Shown piece after piece: positions 28,057-36,322 of a stretch of 64,000 nt of DNA. A model generated the notes under the pieces. That model was not told where the DNA came from. It saw only the letters and a list, made by a program, of their open reading frames with translations, and searched no databases. Made by a program: the position numbers and the translations under genes. Origin of the DNA: Bradyrhizobium sp. B124 (GTDB lineage Bacteria; Pseudomonadota; Alphaproteobacteria; Rhizobiales; Xanthobacteraceae); NCBI RefSeq assembly GCF_038967635.1, contig NZ_CP152413.1, positions 4,654,001 through 4,718,000 of the forward strand, written 5' to 3'. The first letter of the stretch is position 1; each line of letters begins with the position of its first letter.

Positions 28057-28650
28057 TCAGGCCGGCTGTCCGAGCGGGGCCTGGCTGCCGGCGATCCTGT
28101 CCACCAACCCGGACAACCGCGATGGCGGCCGGCTGGCTGCGGCAATCAGGCCGCCCGCCCCGCGCAACGCGCCCGGCACGAGTTCGCAGGCCAAAAGGCG
28201 ATCGCGCTGATACGGGCCGGGCATGCGGAACGCGCCGGTCTGCGCCGCCGAGAAGCCGAAGCGGTCATAATAGGCTGCATCGCCGACCAGGATGACAGCG
28301 CGGTGGCCGAGCCGCTGCGCCCGCTGCAAGGCCTGCCGCATCAGCGCGGCGCCGATGCCGAGGCATCGTGCCTCCTCCGCCACCGCGAGCGGGCCGAGCA
28401 GCAGGCAGGCGTGACCGGTGCCGGTCACGATCGGCCACAGCCGCAATGTGCCGACCAGGTGGCTGCCACGGCGCGCGACAAACGCGAGGCCGCGCGCAGG
28501 CTTGCGGCCCTCGCGCAGCCGCTCCGAGGTCTTGGCCAAGCGGCCAGGACCGAATGCAGCGTCGAGCAGACCCTCTCGCGCCGCCACGTCCGAACGGCGT
28601 TCCTGACGGATCGCAACCGGCTTGTCGTTCGGAGAACCGAATGAGGGCAT
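28057..28650 (-). CDS. GNAT-family N-acetyltransferase
   Basis: The 197-residue protein starts at ATG 28650, which overlaps the ABC ATPase stop by one base (TGATG), so it is translated with that gene. GNAT features are FVARRGSHLVGTLRLWPI (beta 2-3), LLLGPLAVAEEARCLGIGAALM (acetyl-CoA P-loop, here RCLGIGAAL) and VILVGDAAYYDRFGFSAA (YYxRFGF, typical of the YhbS/COG3153 subgroup). The tail from about 165 is Ala/Arg/Pro-rich. It is the last gene of a four-gene operon with an adenylating enzyme and an ABC exporter. The acetyl acceptor is unknown. Confidence 0.9.
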   Translation of the reverse strand: MPSFGSPNDKPVAIRQERRSDVAAREGLLDAAFGPGRLAKTSERLREGRKPARGLAFVARRGSHLVGTLRLWPIVTGTGHACLLLGPLAVAEEARCLGIGAALMRQALQRAQRLGHRAVILVGDAAYYDRFGFSAAQTGAFRMPGPYQRDRLLACELVPGALRGAGGLIAAASRPPSRLSGLVDRIAGSQAPLGQPA

Positions 28651-29477
28651 CACGCGACCCTCGCCAGATAGATGAAGACCTCGTCGAGGTCGCGGCACTT
28701 GAAGCGCTCGGCGAGCTCGCCCGGACGCCCCATCGCGACGACGCGGCCGCGGCTCATGATCACGACGAAGTCGCAGAGCTGCTCGACCTCGGTCATGTTG
28801 TGCGAGGACAGCAGGATGGTGGCGCCGCGGCGCTTTTGATAGGCGCGCAGCCGGCTGCGCACCCACTCGGCACGGTCAGGGTCGAGCGATGCCGTCGGCT
28901 CGTCGAGCAGCAGCACGTCCGGGTCGTTGATCAGCGCCTTCGCGACGGCGACGCGGGTCTTCTGCCCGGCCGAGAGCCGCCCGGTGACGCGGTCGAGCAC
29001 GTCGCCGAGCTCGAAATCCTCGATCAGTTCCTCGACCCGCGCCTTGAGATTGGCGACGCCATAGAGCCGTCCGAACACAGTCAGGTTCTGCCGCACGGTG
29101 AGCCGTCCCGGCAATGCGACATAGGGGCTTTCGAAGTTCATCCGGCTGAGCACCTTGTGACGCTCGGTCGCCATGTCGTGGCCGAGCACCATGGCGCGGC
29201 CGAAGCTTGGCACCACCAGGCCCATGATCATCGCGATGGTGGTGGTCTTGCCGGCGCCGTTGCCGCCGAGCAGGCCGACGGTCCAGCCCCTCGGCACGTT
29301 GAAGTTCACGTCGTCGACGGCCCAATGGGTGCGGTACTTCTTGCAGAGGTCCTCGACCGCGATGGCCGGCGCCTCATCGATACCGAGGCTGACAGGCGCA
29401 TTGTCCTGCGCGGGGGTGGCGTCTGGCGACACCGGTGTCAGATGTCTGCGGGGCAAAAAGCGTTCGATGCGGCTCAT
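28650..29477 (-). CDS. ABC-2 type transporter ATP-binding protein
   Basis: The 275-residue protein has about 40 extra N-terminal residues before the nucleotide-binding domain (IAVEDLCKKYRTHWAVDDVNF). Walker A is GGNGAGKTT, the signature is LSAGQKTRV (LSxGQ), Walker B LLLDEPTASLDPD and the H-loop LLSSHNM. It belongs with the NodI/CcmA-like drug-export ATPases. It lies 12 bases downstream of its permease and overlaps the acetyltransferase. It energises export by the adjacent permease. Confidence 0.92.
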   Translation of the reverse strand: MSRIERFLPRRHLTPVSPDATPAQDNAPVSLGIDEAPAIAVEDLCKKYRTHWAVDDVNFNVPRGWTVGLLGGNGAGKTTTIAMIMGLVVPSFGRAMVLGHDMATERHKVLSRMNFESPYVALPGRLTVRQNLTVFGRLYGVANLKARVEELIEDFELGDVLDRVTGRLSAGQKTRVAVAKALINDPDVLLLDEPTASLDPDRAEWVRSRLRAYQKRRGATILLSSHNMTEVEQLCDFVVIMSRGRVVAMGRPGELAERFKCRDLDEVFIYLARVA

Positions 29478-29489
29478 GGATGTCTCCCC

Positions 29490-30311
29490 TTACTCGCCCA
29501 TGGTGAGCAGGCCGCCCTTGTGGCGGGCGCTCTGCAACAGGGCAACGAATGTGGCGAAGCCCAAGCCGAGATAGACGGCATTGAGCGCGAGCCCTTCGAT
29601 CATCAGGTCGGTGCGGAAGGTGCCGTCGAGCAGCACGGCGCGCATGCCCTCGAACACATAGGTCGGCGTCAGCGACCAGGCGACCGGATGCAGCCAGGCC
29701 GGCAGCGCCTCGACCGGATAGTAGACGCAGCATAGCGGCAGCAGCACGATCATGATCGAGTAGGCGAGGCTTTCGGCACCGAGACCCTGGCGGATCACGA
29801 GGCCGGCGACGACGAGCCCGATCGCCCAGCTGGTCAGCACGAGGTTGAGGAAGAACGCGATCAACCCCGGCCCCATCGCAAAGACATTGAAGCCAAACAG
29901 CAGCAGCGTCAGCAATGTCACCGGCAACGTGCCGATCACCAGCCGGATCAGGCTCATCAGCATCAGCGAGGCCGCAAGCTCGAACGGCTGTAGCGGGCTC
30001 ATCATCAGGTTGGCGAGATTGCGCGACCAGATCTCCTCCAGGAAGGTGAAGGTGAAGCCGAGCTGGCCGCGAAACAGCACGTCCCAGAGCAGGACGGCGC
30101 CGAGCAGCAGGCCGGCGGTCGAGGCCATCGCCGACTTGCTCTGATAGAGGTAGGTGTAGAGGAAACCCCACACCAGCATCTGCATCGCCGGCCAGTAGAT
30201 GATCTCGAGCAGCCGCAGCCATGACGAGCGCAGGATGTAGTAATAGCGCGCCGTCATGGCGGCGATGCGGTTCAGTGACTGTGTCATGGCATCCATCCGT
30301 GTGGCCGGCAT
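29490..30311 (-). CDS. ABC-2 type transporter permease
   Basis: The 273-residue protein has six hydrophobic segments (YWPAMQMLVWGFLYTYLY; AGLLLGAVLLWDVLF; LASLMLMSLIRLVIGTLPVT; FGFNVFAMGPGLIAFFLNLV; IMIVLLPLCCVYYPVEALP; ALNAVYLGLGFATFVALLQ). The YPVEALP stretch before the last helices is a usual ABC-2 mark. The start overlaps the ligase stop (TAATG), so translation is coupled. With the adjacent ATPase it should form an exporter for a product of the upstream enzyme. Confidence 0.9.
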   Translation of the reverse strand: MPATRMDAMTQSLNRIAAMTARYYYILRSSWLRLLEIIYWPAMQMLVWGFLYTYLYQSKSAMASTAGLLLGAVLLWDVLFRGQLGFTFTFLEEIWSRNLANLMMSPLQPFELAASLMLMSLIRLVIGTLPVTLLTLLLFGFNVFAMGPGLIAFFLNLVLTSWAIGLVVAGLVIRQGLGAESLAYSIMIVLLPLCCVYYPVEALPAWLHPVAWSLTPTYVFEGMRAVLLDGTFRTDLMIEGLALNAVYLGLGFATFVALLQSARHKGGLLTMGE

Positions 30312-31786
30312 TAGTCGATCTCGCGGCGGATCGGGCGGCGCTTGCCGACCTTGGGCGGAAACGCCAGCAGCGCGTTGGCCTGCACCCGGACCGGATGCTC
30401 GAGGCAGGCTGCGAGCAGATCCTCGAGATGCGCGACCGAGCCGTGCAGCCGTGACATCGGCGTATCCTGGCCGAGCACGACGCGCGCCTCGACGAGGTCG
30501 ACGCCGCGTTGCACGATCTCGAACTGCGCCAGATGCAGATTGCAGTCGAACATCCAGCGATAGGTCGCATCCAGAATGCTGCCCGCCGGGACCTTGCGGC
30601 CGTCGCGGTTGACGAAGGCGTCGTTGAGCCGGCCGTCGATGCTGGCGATCTGCGACCAGTTGATATCAGACGGCGCAGGGTTGGCCGGCTGGGTGATGTA
30701 GTCGCCCTGCACGTAGCGGATGAACGGCATCGCCTCGTTGAGCAAATTGGTGATCACGGCGATGCCGGACTGGCCGGCAGCCTGCGGCGCCATCGTGACG
30801 GGGTCGAGCACGTCGAGATGCACGGTGTCCTCGCAGACGTGATACTGGCCGTCGGGCATCTCGAGCGCGATCCGCGTCGCCTCCTCGGAGGAATATTCGT
30901 CGAGCACGGGCACGCCGAGCTGGCGCGACCATTCCGCGCGCGCAGTGCGCGAGGAATATTCCGAATGCGTCACCGCGAGATTGAGCGAGGAACGGAACTC
31001 GTCGACATGCGGCATCAGCGCGTCGAGGCTCGACGGATAGAGCGAGAGGATCTTCGGCCCGAGATAGCGCAGATGCTGGGCGACGCGCGCCGGCGGGATC
31101 AGGTTCGAGATGAAGGCGGTCGGATAGTCGCCGCCGATCGAATCGAACCACCACGGCACGGTGTAGACATGGGCGAGCAGATCCTCGGCGCGGTAATTGC
31201 CGCCGCTCTGCATCGCGAACTGGCGGACGCCCTGGATGGTGTCGGTGATCACCGCGTCATAGTCGACACGGATCAGCAGGGTCTGGCCGGACGAGCCCGA
31301 TGAGCGCGTCGGAAACAGATTCTCCGGCTTGTACTTCTTGTTGACGCACTGCTCCGGGAAGGCCGCGACCAGCTCGGGCTTGGTGATAACAGGGATCTTC
31401 TGGATGTCGTCATAGTCGCGCAGATGCTCCGGCTTGAAGCCGGCTGCATCATACTTGGCGCGGTAGACCGGAATGTCGCGGTAGGCGAGCTCGACCAGCT
31501 CCTTGATGCGGGCGAACTGCCGCGCGCGGATTTCGGACACCGGCAGATAGGGATGCCGCATGCATTCGCCGAGATAGTTCGCGGTGGCCGCGACCAGCTC
31601 GGGTGCTGCCTCGTTGGAGGGCTGAAAATCCGGGCGGGTGTGCTCGGTCTCCCAGAACTGGCGCTGCGGCGCGCCGGCCGCATCGGCGGGAACGAGGGAC
31701 GCGGCGGCTTGATCATGCTCCGGCACCAGAGCAAGGCCGTCATCGGAAACACTGATCGCAAGGGAGGACGTCATTTTCAGCTCCAT
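30311..31786 (-). CDS. PaaK/CapK-like adenylate-forming enzyme
   Basis: The protein has 491 residues (or 487 from the next ATG). It carries the phenylacetate-CoA-ligase-type phosphate loop TRSSGSSGQTLLIR, IPVITKPEL before it, DEYSSEEATRIALEM in the aromatic/E motif position, and a hinge NRDGRKVPAGSILD with a C-terminal lobe ending KRRPIRREID. The first 60 residues are variable. Such enzymes adenylate a carboxylate and pass it to CoA or another thiol or amine. It heads an operon with an ABC-2 exporter and a GNAT enzyme, which suggests an activated acid that is attached or exported. The substrate is unknown. Confidence 0.85.
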   Translation of the reverse strand: MELKMTSSLAISVSDDGLALVPEHDQAAASLVPADAAGAPQRQFWETEHTRPDFQPSNEAAPELVAATANYLGECMRHPYLPVSEIRARQFARIKELVELAYRDIPVYRAKYDAAGFKPEHLRDYDDIQKIPVITKPELVAAFPEQCVNKKYKPENLFPTRSSGSSGQTLLIRVDYDAVITDTIQGVRQFAMQSGGNYRAEDLLAHVYTVPWWFDSIGGDYPTAFISNLIPPARVAQHLRYLGPKILSLYPSSLDALMPHVDEFRSSLNLAVTHSEYSSRTARAEWSRQLGVPVLDEYSSEEATRIALEMPDGQYHVCEDTVHLDVLDPVTMAPQAAGQSGIAVITNLLNEAMPFIRYVQGDYITQPANPAPSDINWSQIASIDGRLNDAFVNRDGRKVPAGSILDATYRWMFDCNLHLAQFEIVQRGVDLVEARVVLGQDTPMSRLHGSVAHLEDLLAACLEHPVRVQANALLAFPPKVGKRRPIRREID

Positions 31787-31892
31787 GATTGACGGGAAGA
31801 CCGCCCGTTCATGGCGCTATCAATGGCTCGTGGCGCGCATGGCCGCCGTGACGCGCGTCACACGCGGTCGCCCCCCGCGCGCAGGCCGAGAC

Positions 31893-31977
31893 GTAGGGCG
31901 GGTTAGCGAAGCGTAACCCGCCGCAACTCTATGCGATGGAGCAGTGGCGGGTTACGGCTTCGCCTAACCCGCCCTAC
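31893..31977. repeat. Palindromic repeat, GTAGGGCGGGTTAGCG family
   Basis: The arms GTAGGGCGGGTTAGCGAAGC and GGCTTCGCCTAACCCGCCCTAC are complementary over about 19 bases. A second inner copy of CGTAACCCGCC / GGCGGGTTACG lies around the centre. It lies upstream of the adenylating-enzyme operon and downstream of the zinc-ribbon miniprotein. Confidence 0.8.
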
Positions 31978-31998
31978 AGACCCGATTGCTTCAGTCGT

Positions 31999-32163
31999 CT
32001 ACTTGCCCCACGTCGCCTTCCTGACTCGCCCCTTGCCGCCGCATTTCTTGCAGGGCTCGGGATAAATCTTCCGTCCCGGCTCGCCCGGCTGCTTCACCTC
32101 TGGAAAGCCGGTCCCGTTGCACGCGTCACACTTTTCTTCATCGGAAACAAGGTGCTTCACCAT
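31999..32163 (-). CDS. DnaJ-type zinc-ribbon miniprotein (54 aa)
   Basis: Reading from ATG at 32163 gives 54 residues with two CxxCxGxG motifs (CDACNGTG at residues 12-19 and CKKCGGKG at about 38-45) separated by PEVKQPGEPGRKIYPEP. These motifs are the zinc-binding repeats of the DnaJ central domain. A protein made of one two-motif unit could bind a single zinc ion. The rest is basic. The frame and conserved cysteines make it a real gene although very short. No partner gene is adjacent. It may be a stand-alone chaperone-like or RNA-binding zinc ribbon. Confidence 0.8.
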   Translation of the reverse strand: MVKHLVSDEEKCDACNGTGFPEVKQPGEPGRKIYPEPCKKCGGKGRVRKATWGK

Positions 32164-32343
32164 CCACCGCCTTGGACTGAAAAATCCGGAAGCCCGCGGG
32201 CGCGGACTTCTGCCACCCGTTGGTTACGAACGGCGGCGGGTTATGGTTTCAGGCGCATGGCTGCTCTGCGCAGCAACGCAATTGAGAGATCGGGGGAACG
32301 ACAACGGCACGATCGCCGTTGTCAGCTTCCACTTGACGCGACC

Positions 32344-32691
32344 TCACTTCGCCTTGAGCACCTTCTCCTGGCTATCGAGTGCGGTTGCCATCAGCTTCGG
32401 CAACTGCGCGGCATAGACCTCGATGAAGGTGGCATCGCCACAGGCCTCCGGATCGCGCGCGGCCTGCTCGGCGACGCGCGCGGCCTTGGCCTCGCATTTC
32501 GCGAACACGTGCCAGAACCAATCCGGGCTCTTGCCGAGCGCCGGCTTGTGCTTCTTGATGACGGCGGCGCCGACTGCGCTCATCGCGTTGACGACGCCGG
32601 CGCCCAGCGTGCTGATGGCCCGCGCGTTCAGGATATCCTCGCGCGATTGCGCGGTGGCGTTGCTCGCGGTCGTTCGTGCCTTGGCCGGCAT
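32344..32691 (-). CDS. Hypothetical helical protein, 115 aa
   Basis: From ATG 32691 (AAGGAG seven bases upstream) the protein starts MPAKARTTASNATAQSREDI. It continues GAGVVNAMSAVGAAVIKKHKPALGKSPDWFWHVFAKCEAKAARVAEQ and ends LDSQEKVLKAK. It is alpha-helical with two cysteines and no signal peptide. The family was not recognised. The strong ribosome-binding site supports expression. Confidence 0.65.
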   Translation of the reverse strand: MPAKARTTASNATAQSREDILNARAISTLGAGVVNAMSAVGAAVIKKHKPALGKSPDWFWHVFAKCEAKAARVAEQAARDPEACGDATFIEVYAAQLPKLMATALDSQEKVLKAK

Positions 32692-32945
32692 GCTCAAGCT
32701 CCTTGTCGATCCCTGGTCGGTCCTGTGCGACGGGCAAAGCATCGGCCGGGGAAGTTGAGGAAGGCTCAAGGGGCATGGTTGAAAACCGCTATGGATTTCA
32801 TTCCGGTTTTAGGCGCTTCCGAGCGATCGGCCTGGAGGCATTTCTGAGTTCCCGTTAGGCGCGCGATCCGTCAGGAGCCGTTACCTTTCGCGCCATGGCG
32901 GCGGATCAGCTGGCCGGCGACGTCGAACCGAAGCGTGCTCTGGTC

Positions 32946-33581
32946 TCAGCCCCTGTCCTTCATCCGACTGCGATGCGCGGCCTGCTTGGCGCGATTGCCG
33001 CAGACGGCCATGCTGCACCAGCGGCGCGCACGCGCCCGCGTGTGATCGGCAAACATCAGCGTGCAGGCCGGGCCCTCGCACGCCTTGATGTCGGAAAAGC
33101 TTTCCTCGCAGACGACCTTGGCCATCGCCTCGCCGATCGGCAGCAACAATGACTCAGCCGAGCGCCAGCGTCGCGTCTTCTCCAGCGCGAAACCGTCATG
33201 GCCGGACTCGCCATCCTCTTGGCGATGCGCCACGATCCTGCTGAAGGCAGCGTCGGTTTCGAGCAGCCGGTTCAGCGGCTCCAATTCCCTGAGCGCCCGC
33301 GGCGTCAGCGGCCGGCCCATATGCCTGCGGACGAAGCCGCGGAACCATTCGCGCAGATCGCGCGCCTGACCGGCGACGCTGTCGAGTTCGCCCGGCGCCG
33401 CGCGCGTCTTCAGCTCGTCGAGCACATCTGACGGCACAAGCTTCGCCTGTGCGAGCCAGCGCAACAGGCCGCCCCCATCGGCGATCCAGTCGACCGGCGT
33501 ATCGACCGGGGTCGCGATCGAATTGATGAAATCGAGACCCAAGCTATCGGCGATGAACATCGCGGGCGGGTGGGATTGCAC
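32946..33581 (-). CDS. CGNR zinc-finger (ABATE-domain) transcriptional regulator
   Basis: The start chosen is GTG 33581 with GGAGG eight bases upstream (VQSHPPAMFIADSLGLDFIN), giving 211 residues; ATG 33635 would run into the promoter. The N-terminal part is an ABATE domain (LDFINSIATP, WLAQAKL), and the C-terminus is the CGNR zinc finger: C-x4-C (CEGPAC), DHTRARARRWC and CGNRAKQAAHR. CGNR proteins are DNA-binding regulators. It is divergent from an alpha/beta hydrolase with TAACCTG-type boxes between, so it probably controls both. Confidence 0.9.
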   Translation of the reverse strand: MQSHPPAMFIADSLGLDFINSIATPVDTPVDWIADGGGLLRWLAQAKLVPSDVLDELKTRAAPGELDSVAGQARDLREWFRGFVRRHMGRPLTPRALRELEPLNRLLETDAAFSRIVAHRQEDGESGHDGFALEKTRRWRSAESLLLPIGEAMAKVVCEESFSDIKACEGPACTLMFADHTRARARRWCSMAVCGNRAKQAAHRSRMKDRG

Positions 33582-33628
33582 GGTGACGTCCTCCAGCCGG
33601 CTTCTTCGAATAACCTGCTTAAAGCCTA

Positions 33629-33695
33629 TTGACAAGTTACGAATGTCGGATCATAAGCGCAGTAACCTGTCAAATGCTATTTTAGAGGTTACAGG
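33629..33695. promoter_or_regulatory. Divergent promoter with repeated GTAACCTG operator boxes
   Basis: TTGACA (33629-33634) and CATAAG (33652-33657), 17 bases apart, can serve the plus-strand hydrolase. TTGACAAGTTAC (33629-33640) and GTAACCTGTCAA (33662-33673) are an 11/12 inverted repeat. A further AGGTTACAGG (33686-33695) and a weaker TAACCTG at 33611 extend the array. The boxes overlap the -35 elements, as expected for an autoregulated repressor. Confidence 0.6.
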
Positions 33696-33724
33696 CAAAT
33701 CTGCCTGATGCCAGGGAGCTCAAG

Positions 33725-34468
33725 ATGTCGAACAAGGATGTCAGCGTGGTGCTTGCCCATGGTGCATGGGCCGACGGGTCGAGCTGGGCGCGGGTGATCA
33801 CGGCGCTCGACGCCGAAGGCATCACCGCAGTCGCGGCACCGCTGCCGCTGACGTCCCTCGCCGACGATGTCGCCGCATTGAACCGCACGCTTGACCGCGT
33901 CGAGGGACCGGTCGTGCTGGCAGGCCATGCCTATGCCGGTGCTGTGATCGCCGAGACCCGCTCGCCGCGCGTCAAGGCGCTGGTCTATGTCGCGGCGCTG
34001 GCGCCGGACGAGGGCGAGACGGTGGCCGAAATGTTCTATCGCGCACCGCCGCATCCGTTCGCGCCCAAGCTCGCACCTGACGCGAACGGCCTGATCTGGC
34101 TGCCCGAGCCCGCCTTCGCATCGGCCTTCGCGCAAGGCGCGCGCGCCGAGGACCTCGCGGTGCTCGCCGCCGTGCAGCGGCCGATCTCGCCAGCCTGCAT
34201 CACCGTGCCGGTCGGCCGCCCGCTCTGGAAGGATGTCCCGAGCTGGTTCCTAGTCGCCGAGGAGGATCGGATGATCGCGCCCGAGACTCAGCGCAGCATG
34301 GCGGCGCGGATGAAGGCTGCCGTGCGTTCACATGCCGTCGACCACACGCCGATTGTGACGGCGCCAACGCTCGTCGCCGACATCATCCGGGAAGCGATCG
34401 GGCGCTTGTCCGGCAGACCTAGTCCTGACTTCCCAAACCTCACCACACCATCACGACCACAGGAGTGA
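33725..34468 (+). CDS. Alpha/beta hydrolase-fold protein lacking the nucleophile serine
   Basis: The 247-residue protein begins DVSVVLAHGAWADGSSWARV (oxyanion region HGxW) and carries VVLAGHAYAGAVIAE at the nucleophile elbow. Relatives have GHSYGG there; here the Ser is Ala. Later acid and His positions remain (EEDRMIAPETQ; VDHTPIV). It is likely catalytically altered, perhaps a lyase-like or binding protein. GGGAGCT before the ATG is a ribosome-binding site. The next hydrolase gene starts 3 bases after its stop. Controlled with the divergent CGNR regulator, by inference. Confidence 0.85.
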   Translation: MSNKDVSVVLAHGAWADGSSWARVITALDAEGITAVAAPLPLTSLADDVAALNRTLDRVEGPVVLAGHAYAGAVIAETRSPRVKALVYVAALAPDEGETVAEMFYRAPPHPFAPKLAPDANGLIWLPEPAFASAFAQGARAEDLAVLAAVQRPISPACITVPVGRPLWKDVPSWFLVAEEDRMIAPETQRSMAARMKAAVRSHAVDHTPIVTAPTLVADIIREAIGRLSGRPSPDFPNLTTPSRPQE

Positions 34469-34471
34469 CGG

Positions 34472-35326
34472 ATGTCTCAGGTCAAATACCGCACGGCCGA
34501 TGTCGACGGCTTCAAGGTGTTCTATCGCGAGGCCGGTTCGCCCGGCGCGCCAAAACTGCTGCTGCTGCACGGCTTCCCGAGCGCGGGACATATGTTCCGC
34601 GATCTGATCCCGCTGCTCGCGGACAAGTTCCACATCGTGGCGCCCGACCTGCCTGGCTTCGGCCAGTCCGACATGCCGCCGCGCGAGACGTTCAGCTACA
34701 CCTTCGACAATATCGCCGGCGTGATCGACCGCTTCACCGATGTGATCGGCTTCGACCGCTACGCGGTCTATGTGTTCGACTACGGTGCGCCGACCGGCTT
34801 CCGTCTGGCGGTGAAACATCCGGAACGGATCACCGCGATCATCTCGCAGAACGGCAACGCCTATGAGGAAGGCCTCAGCGACGGCTGGTCTCCGATCAAG
34901 GCCTATTGGCAGGATCCCTCGCCGGCGAACCGCGACGCGCTGCGCGCGCTGCTGACGCCGGACACCACGCGCTGGCAGTACACACACGGCACGTCGGATC
35001 CGCAAGCCGTGTCGCCGGACGGCCAGAACCTCGACAATTACTACATGGCCCGGCCCGGCGCCCATGACGCGCAGCTCGACCTGTTCGACGACTACAAGAG
35101 CAACGTCGCGCTCTACCCGGCCTTCCAGAACTACTTCCGCACCCATCAGCCGCCGTTCCTTGCGGTGTGGGGCAAGAACGATCCGTTCTTCCTGCCGCCG
35201 GGCGCCGAAGCATTCAAGCGCGACAATCCGAAGGCAGTGGTCAAATTCCTCGACACCGGCCATTTCGCGCTGGAAACCCATGCCGCCGAGATCGCGCAAA
35301 GCATCCGCGAGTTCCTGAGCCGCTGA
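34472..35326 (+). CDS. Alpha/beta hydrolase with Asp nucleophile (dehalogenase/epoxide-hydrolase-like)
   Basis: The 284-residue protein shows LLLLHGFPSAGHMFRDLIP (oxyanion HGFP), APDLPGFGQSDMP, VYVFDYGAPTGFRLA (elbow with Asp, FDYGAP), the acid site WGKNDPFF and the catalytic His DTGHFALE. The Asp elbow and TGHFAL pattern are shared with the genes at 50815 and 51843 (DYGGPIG). Haloalkane dehalogenases and epoxide hydrolases use an Asp nucleophile. The exact substrate is open. It forms a pair with the preceding Ser-less hydrolase. Confidence 0.85.
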   Translation: MSQVKYRTADVDGFKVFYREAGSPGAPKLLLLHGFPSAGHMFRDLIPLLADKFHIVAPDLPGFGQSDMPPRETFSYTFDNIAGVIDRFTDVIGFDRYAVYVFDYGAPTGFRLAVKHPERITAIISQNGNAYEEGLSDGWSPIKAYWQDPSPANRDALRALLTPDTTRWQYTHGTSDPQAVSPDGQNLDNYYMARPGAHDAQLDLFDDYKSNVALYPAFQNYFRTHQPPFLAVWGKNDPFFLPPGAEAFKRDNPKAVVKFLDTGHFALETHAAEIAQSIREFLSR

Positions 35327-35412
35327 CGTCTGCATGATCCTTGCTTGACGCTTGACTGCACGGATTCGGCGCGGAAGCTGGACCCGATCGACATCCAAGT
35401 GAGTTCACGCAG

Positions 35413-35793
35413 ATGCCAACCTATTGCTGCACCAGTGCGCAAGGCCGCCTCAGCGCGGAGCAGAAGGGCCGGATCGCGGGCGAGATCACCCGGATCCACG
35501 CCGAGATGACGGGCGCGCCGAGCTTTTTCGCGCAGGTGATCTTCAGCGAGGTCACGTCCGACAACTGGTTCATGGGCGGGGTCCCGGTCGCGCATGACCA
35601 CATCTTCGTCTACGGCCATATCCGTTCCGGCCGCGCCGCCGTCGACAAGACGCGGATAATCCGGATGATGGCGGATGCAGTTGCTGAAGCCGCCAATGTC
35701 GACAGCAAGCGCGCGGTCTGGGTCTATCTCAAGGAGTTGCAGCCGCGGCAGATGATCGAGTTCGGCCATGTCCATCCAGTCGTGGTCAACTAA
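35413..35793 (+). CDS. Tautomerase-superfamily protein (cis-CaaD/MSAD-like)
   Basis: The 126-residue protein begins MPTYCCTSAQGRLS; Pro at position 2 becomes the catalytic N-terminal amine after Met removal. It continues EQKGRIAGEITRIHAEMTG, FFAQVIFSEV and GHIRSGR, the Arg-rich middle of the tautomerase_3 group. The length is that of fused-domain members such as cis-3-chloroacrylate dehalogenase and malonate semialdehyde decarboxylase. It follows two hydrolase genes by 86 bases on the same strand. A halogenated-acid catabolic role is suggested but not shown. Confidence 0.85.
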   Translation: MPTYCCTSAQGRLSAEQKGRIAGEITRIHAEMTGAPSFFAQVIFSEVTSDNWFMGGVPVAHDHIFVYGHIRSGRAAVDKTRIIRMMADAVAEAANVDSKRAVWVYLKELQPRQMIEFGHVHPVVVN

Positions 35794-35877
35794 TCTTCCG
35801 CAGTTCGTCAAACTAGCTCCTCGATCAACGGTGCGTTCGCGTGGCGCGACGCCGTTTCAGGCCTCGAGAGGAGTCCC

Positions 35878-36217
35878 ATGAGAGCATTACCGGCATGGCG
35901 ATGGGCGCAGTTCTGATTGGACATGCCCTCGCCGCGAACGCAACGGCGGTCGCCGCTGTCGAGCCGGTCTGGAGCACCGAGCGGATCGAACGGTTGCTGG
36001 CCGAAGTTCAACATGCCGTCCAGGCGAGATGCGCAGCGGGCCCGAAGCCGGTCACTATTTCGCGACCTTCGCCAACAGTGCCACCGTCATCCACCTCGAC
36101 TATTCAGCCCTGCAATGCGGCAACCAGCCGAGGCTCTGCACCGCGTCCGGATGTCTTCATCAGACCTTCGCAAAGGTGCACGGCAGATACGTCATGACCC
36201 GGTCGCGCTACGAGTGA
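35878..36217 (+). pseudogene. Frameshifted small secreted-protein gene
   Basis: From ATG 35878 (GAGAGGAG upstream) the reading stops after 12 residues. The next frame gives a signal-like MAMGAVLIGHALAANATA and VEPVWSTERIERLLAEVQHAVQARC. A second shift near 36033 opens GPEAGHYFATFANSATVIHLD, LCTASGCLHQTFAKVHGRYV and a stop at 36217. The three pieces join into one plausible exported protein of about 110 residues with paired Cys. Two shifts in 200 bases point to decay. The family is not identified. Confidence 0.55.
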
Positions 36218-36322
36218 TTGATCAAAGCCCATTGAGTGCCGCAGACTCGACTTGTAGGCTGCCGGCCCTGCGCCGACAGCGCGGGCAGCTTGCATCGCGA
36301 AGACCGCGTCCAGGGGGACGAG

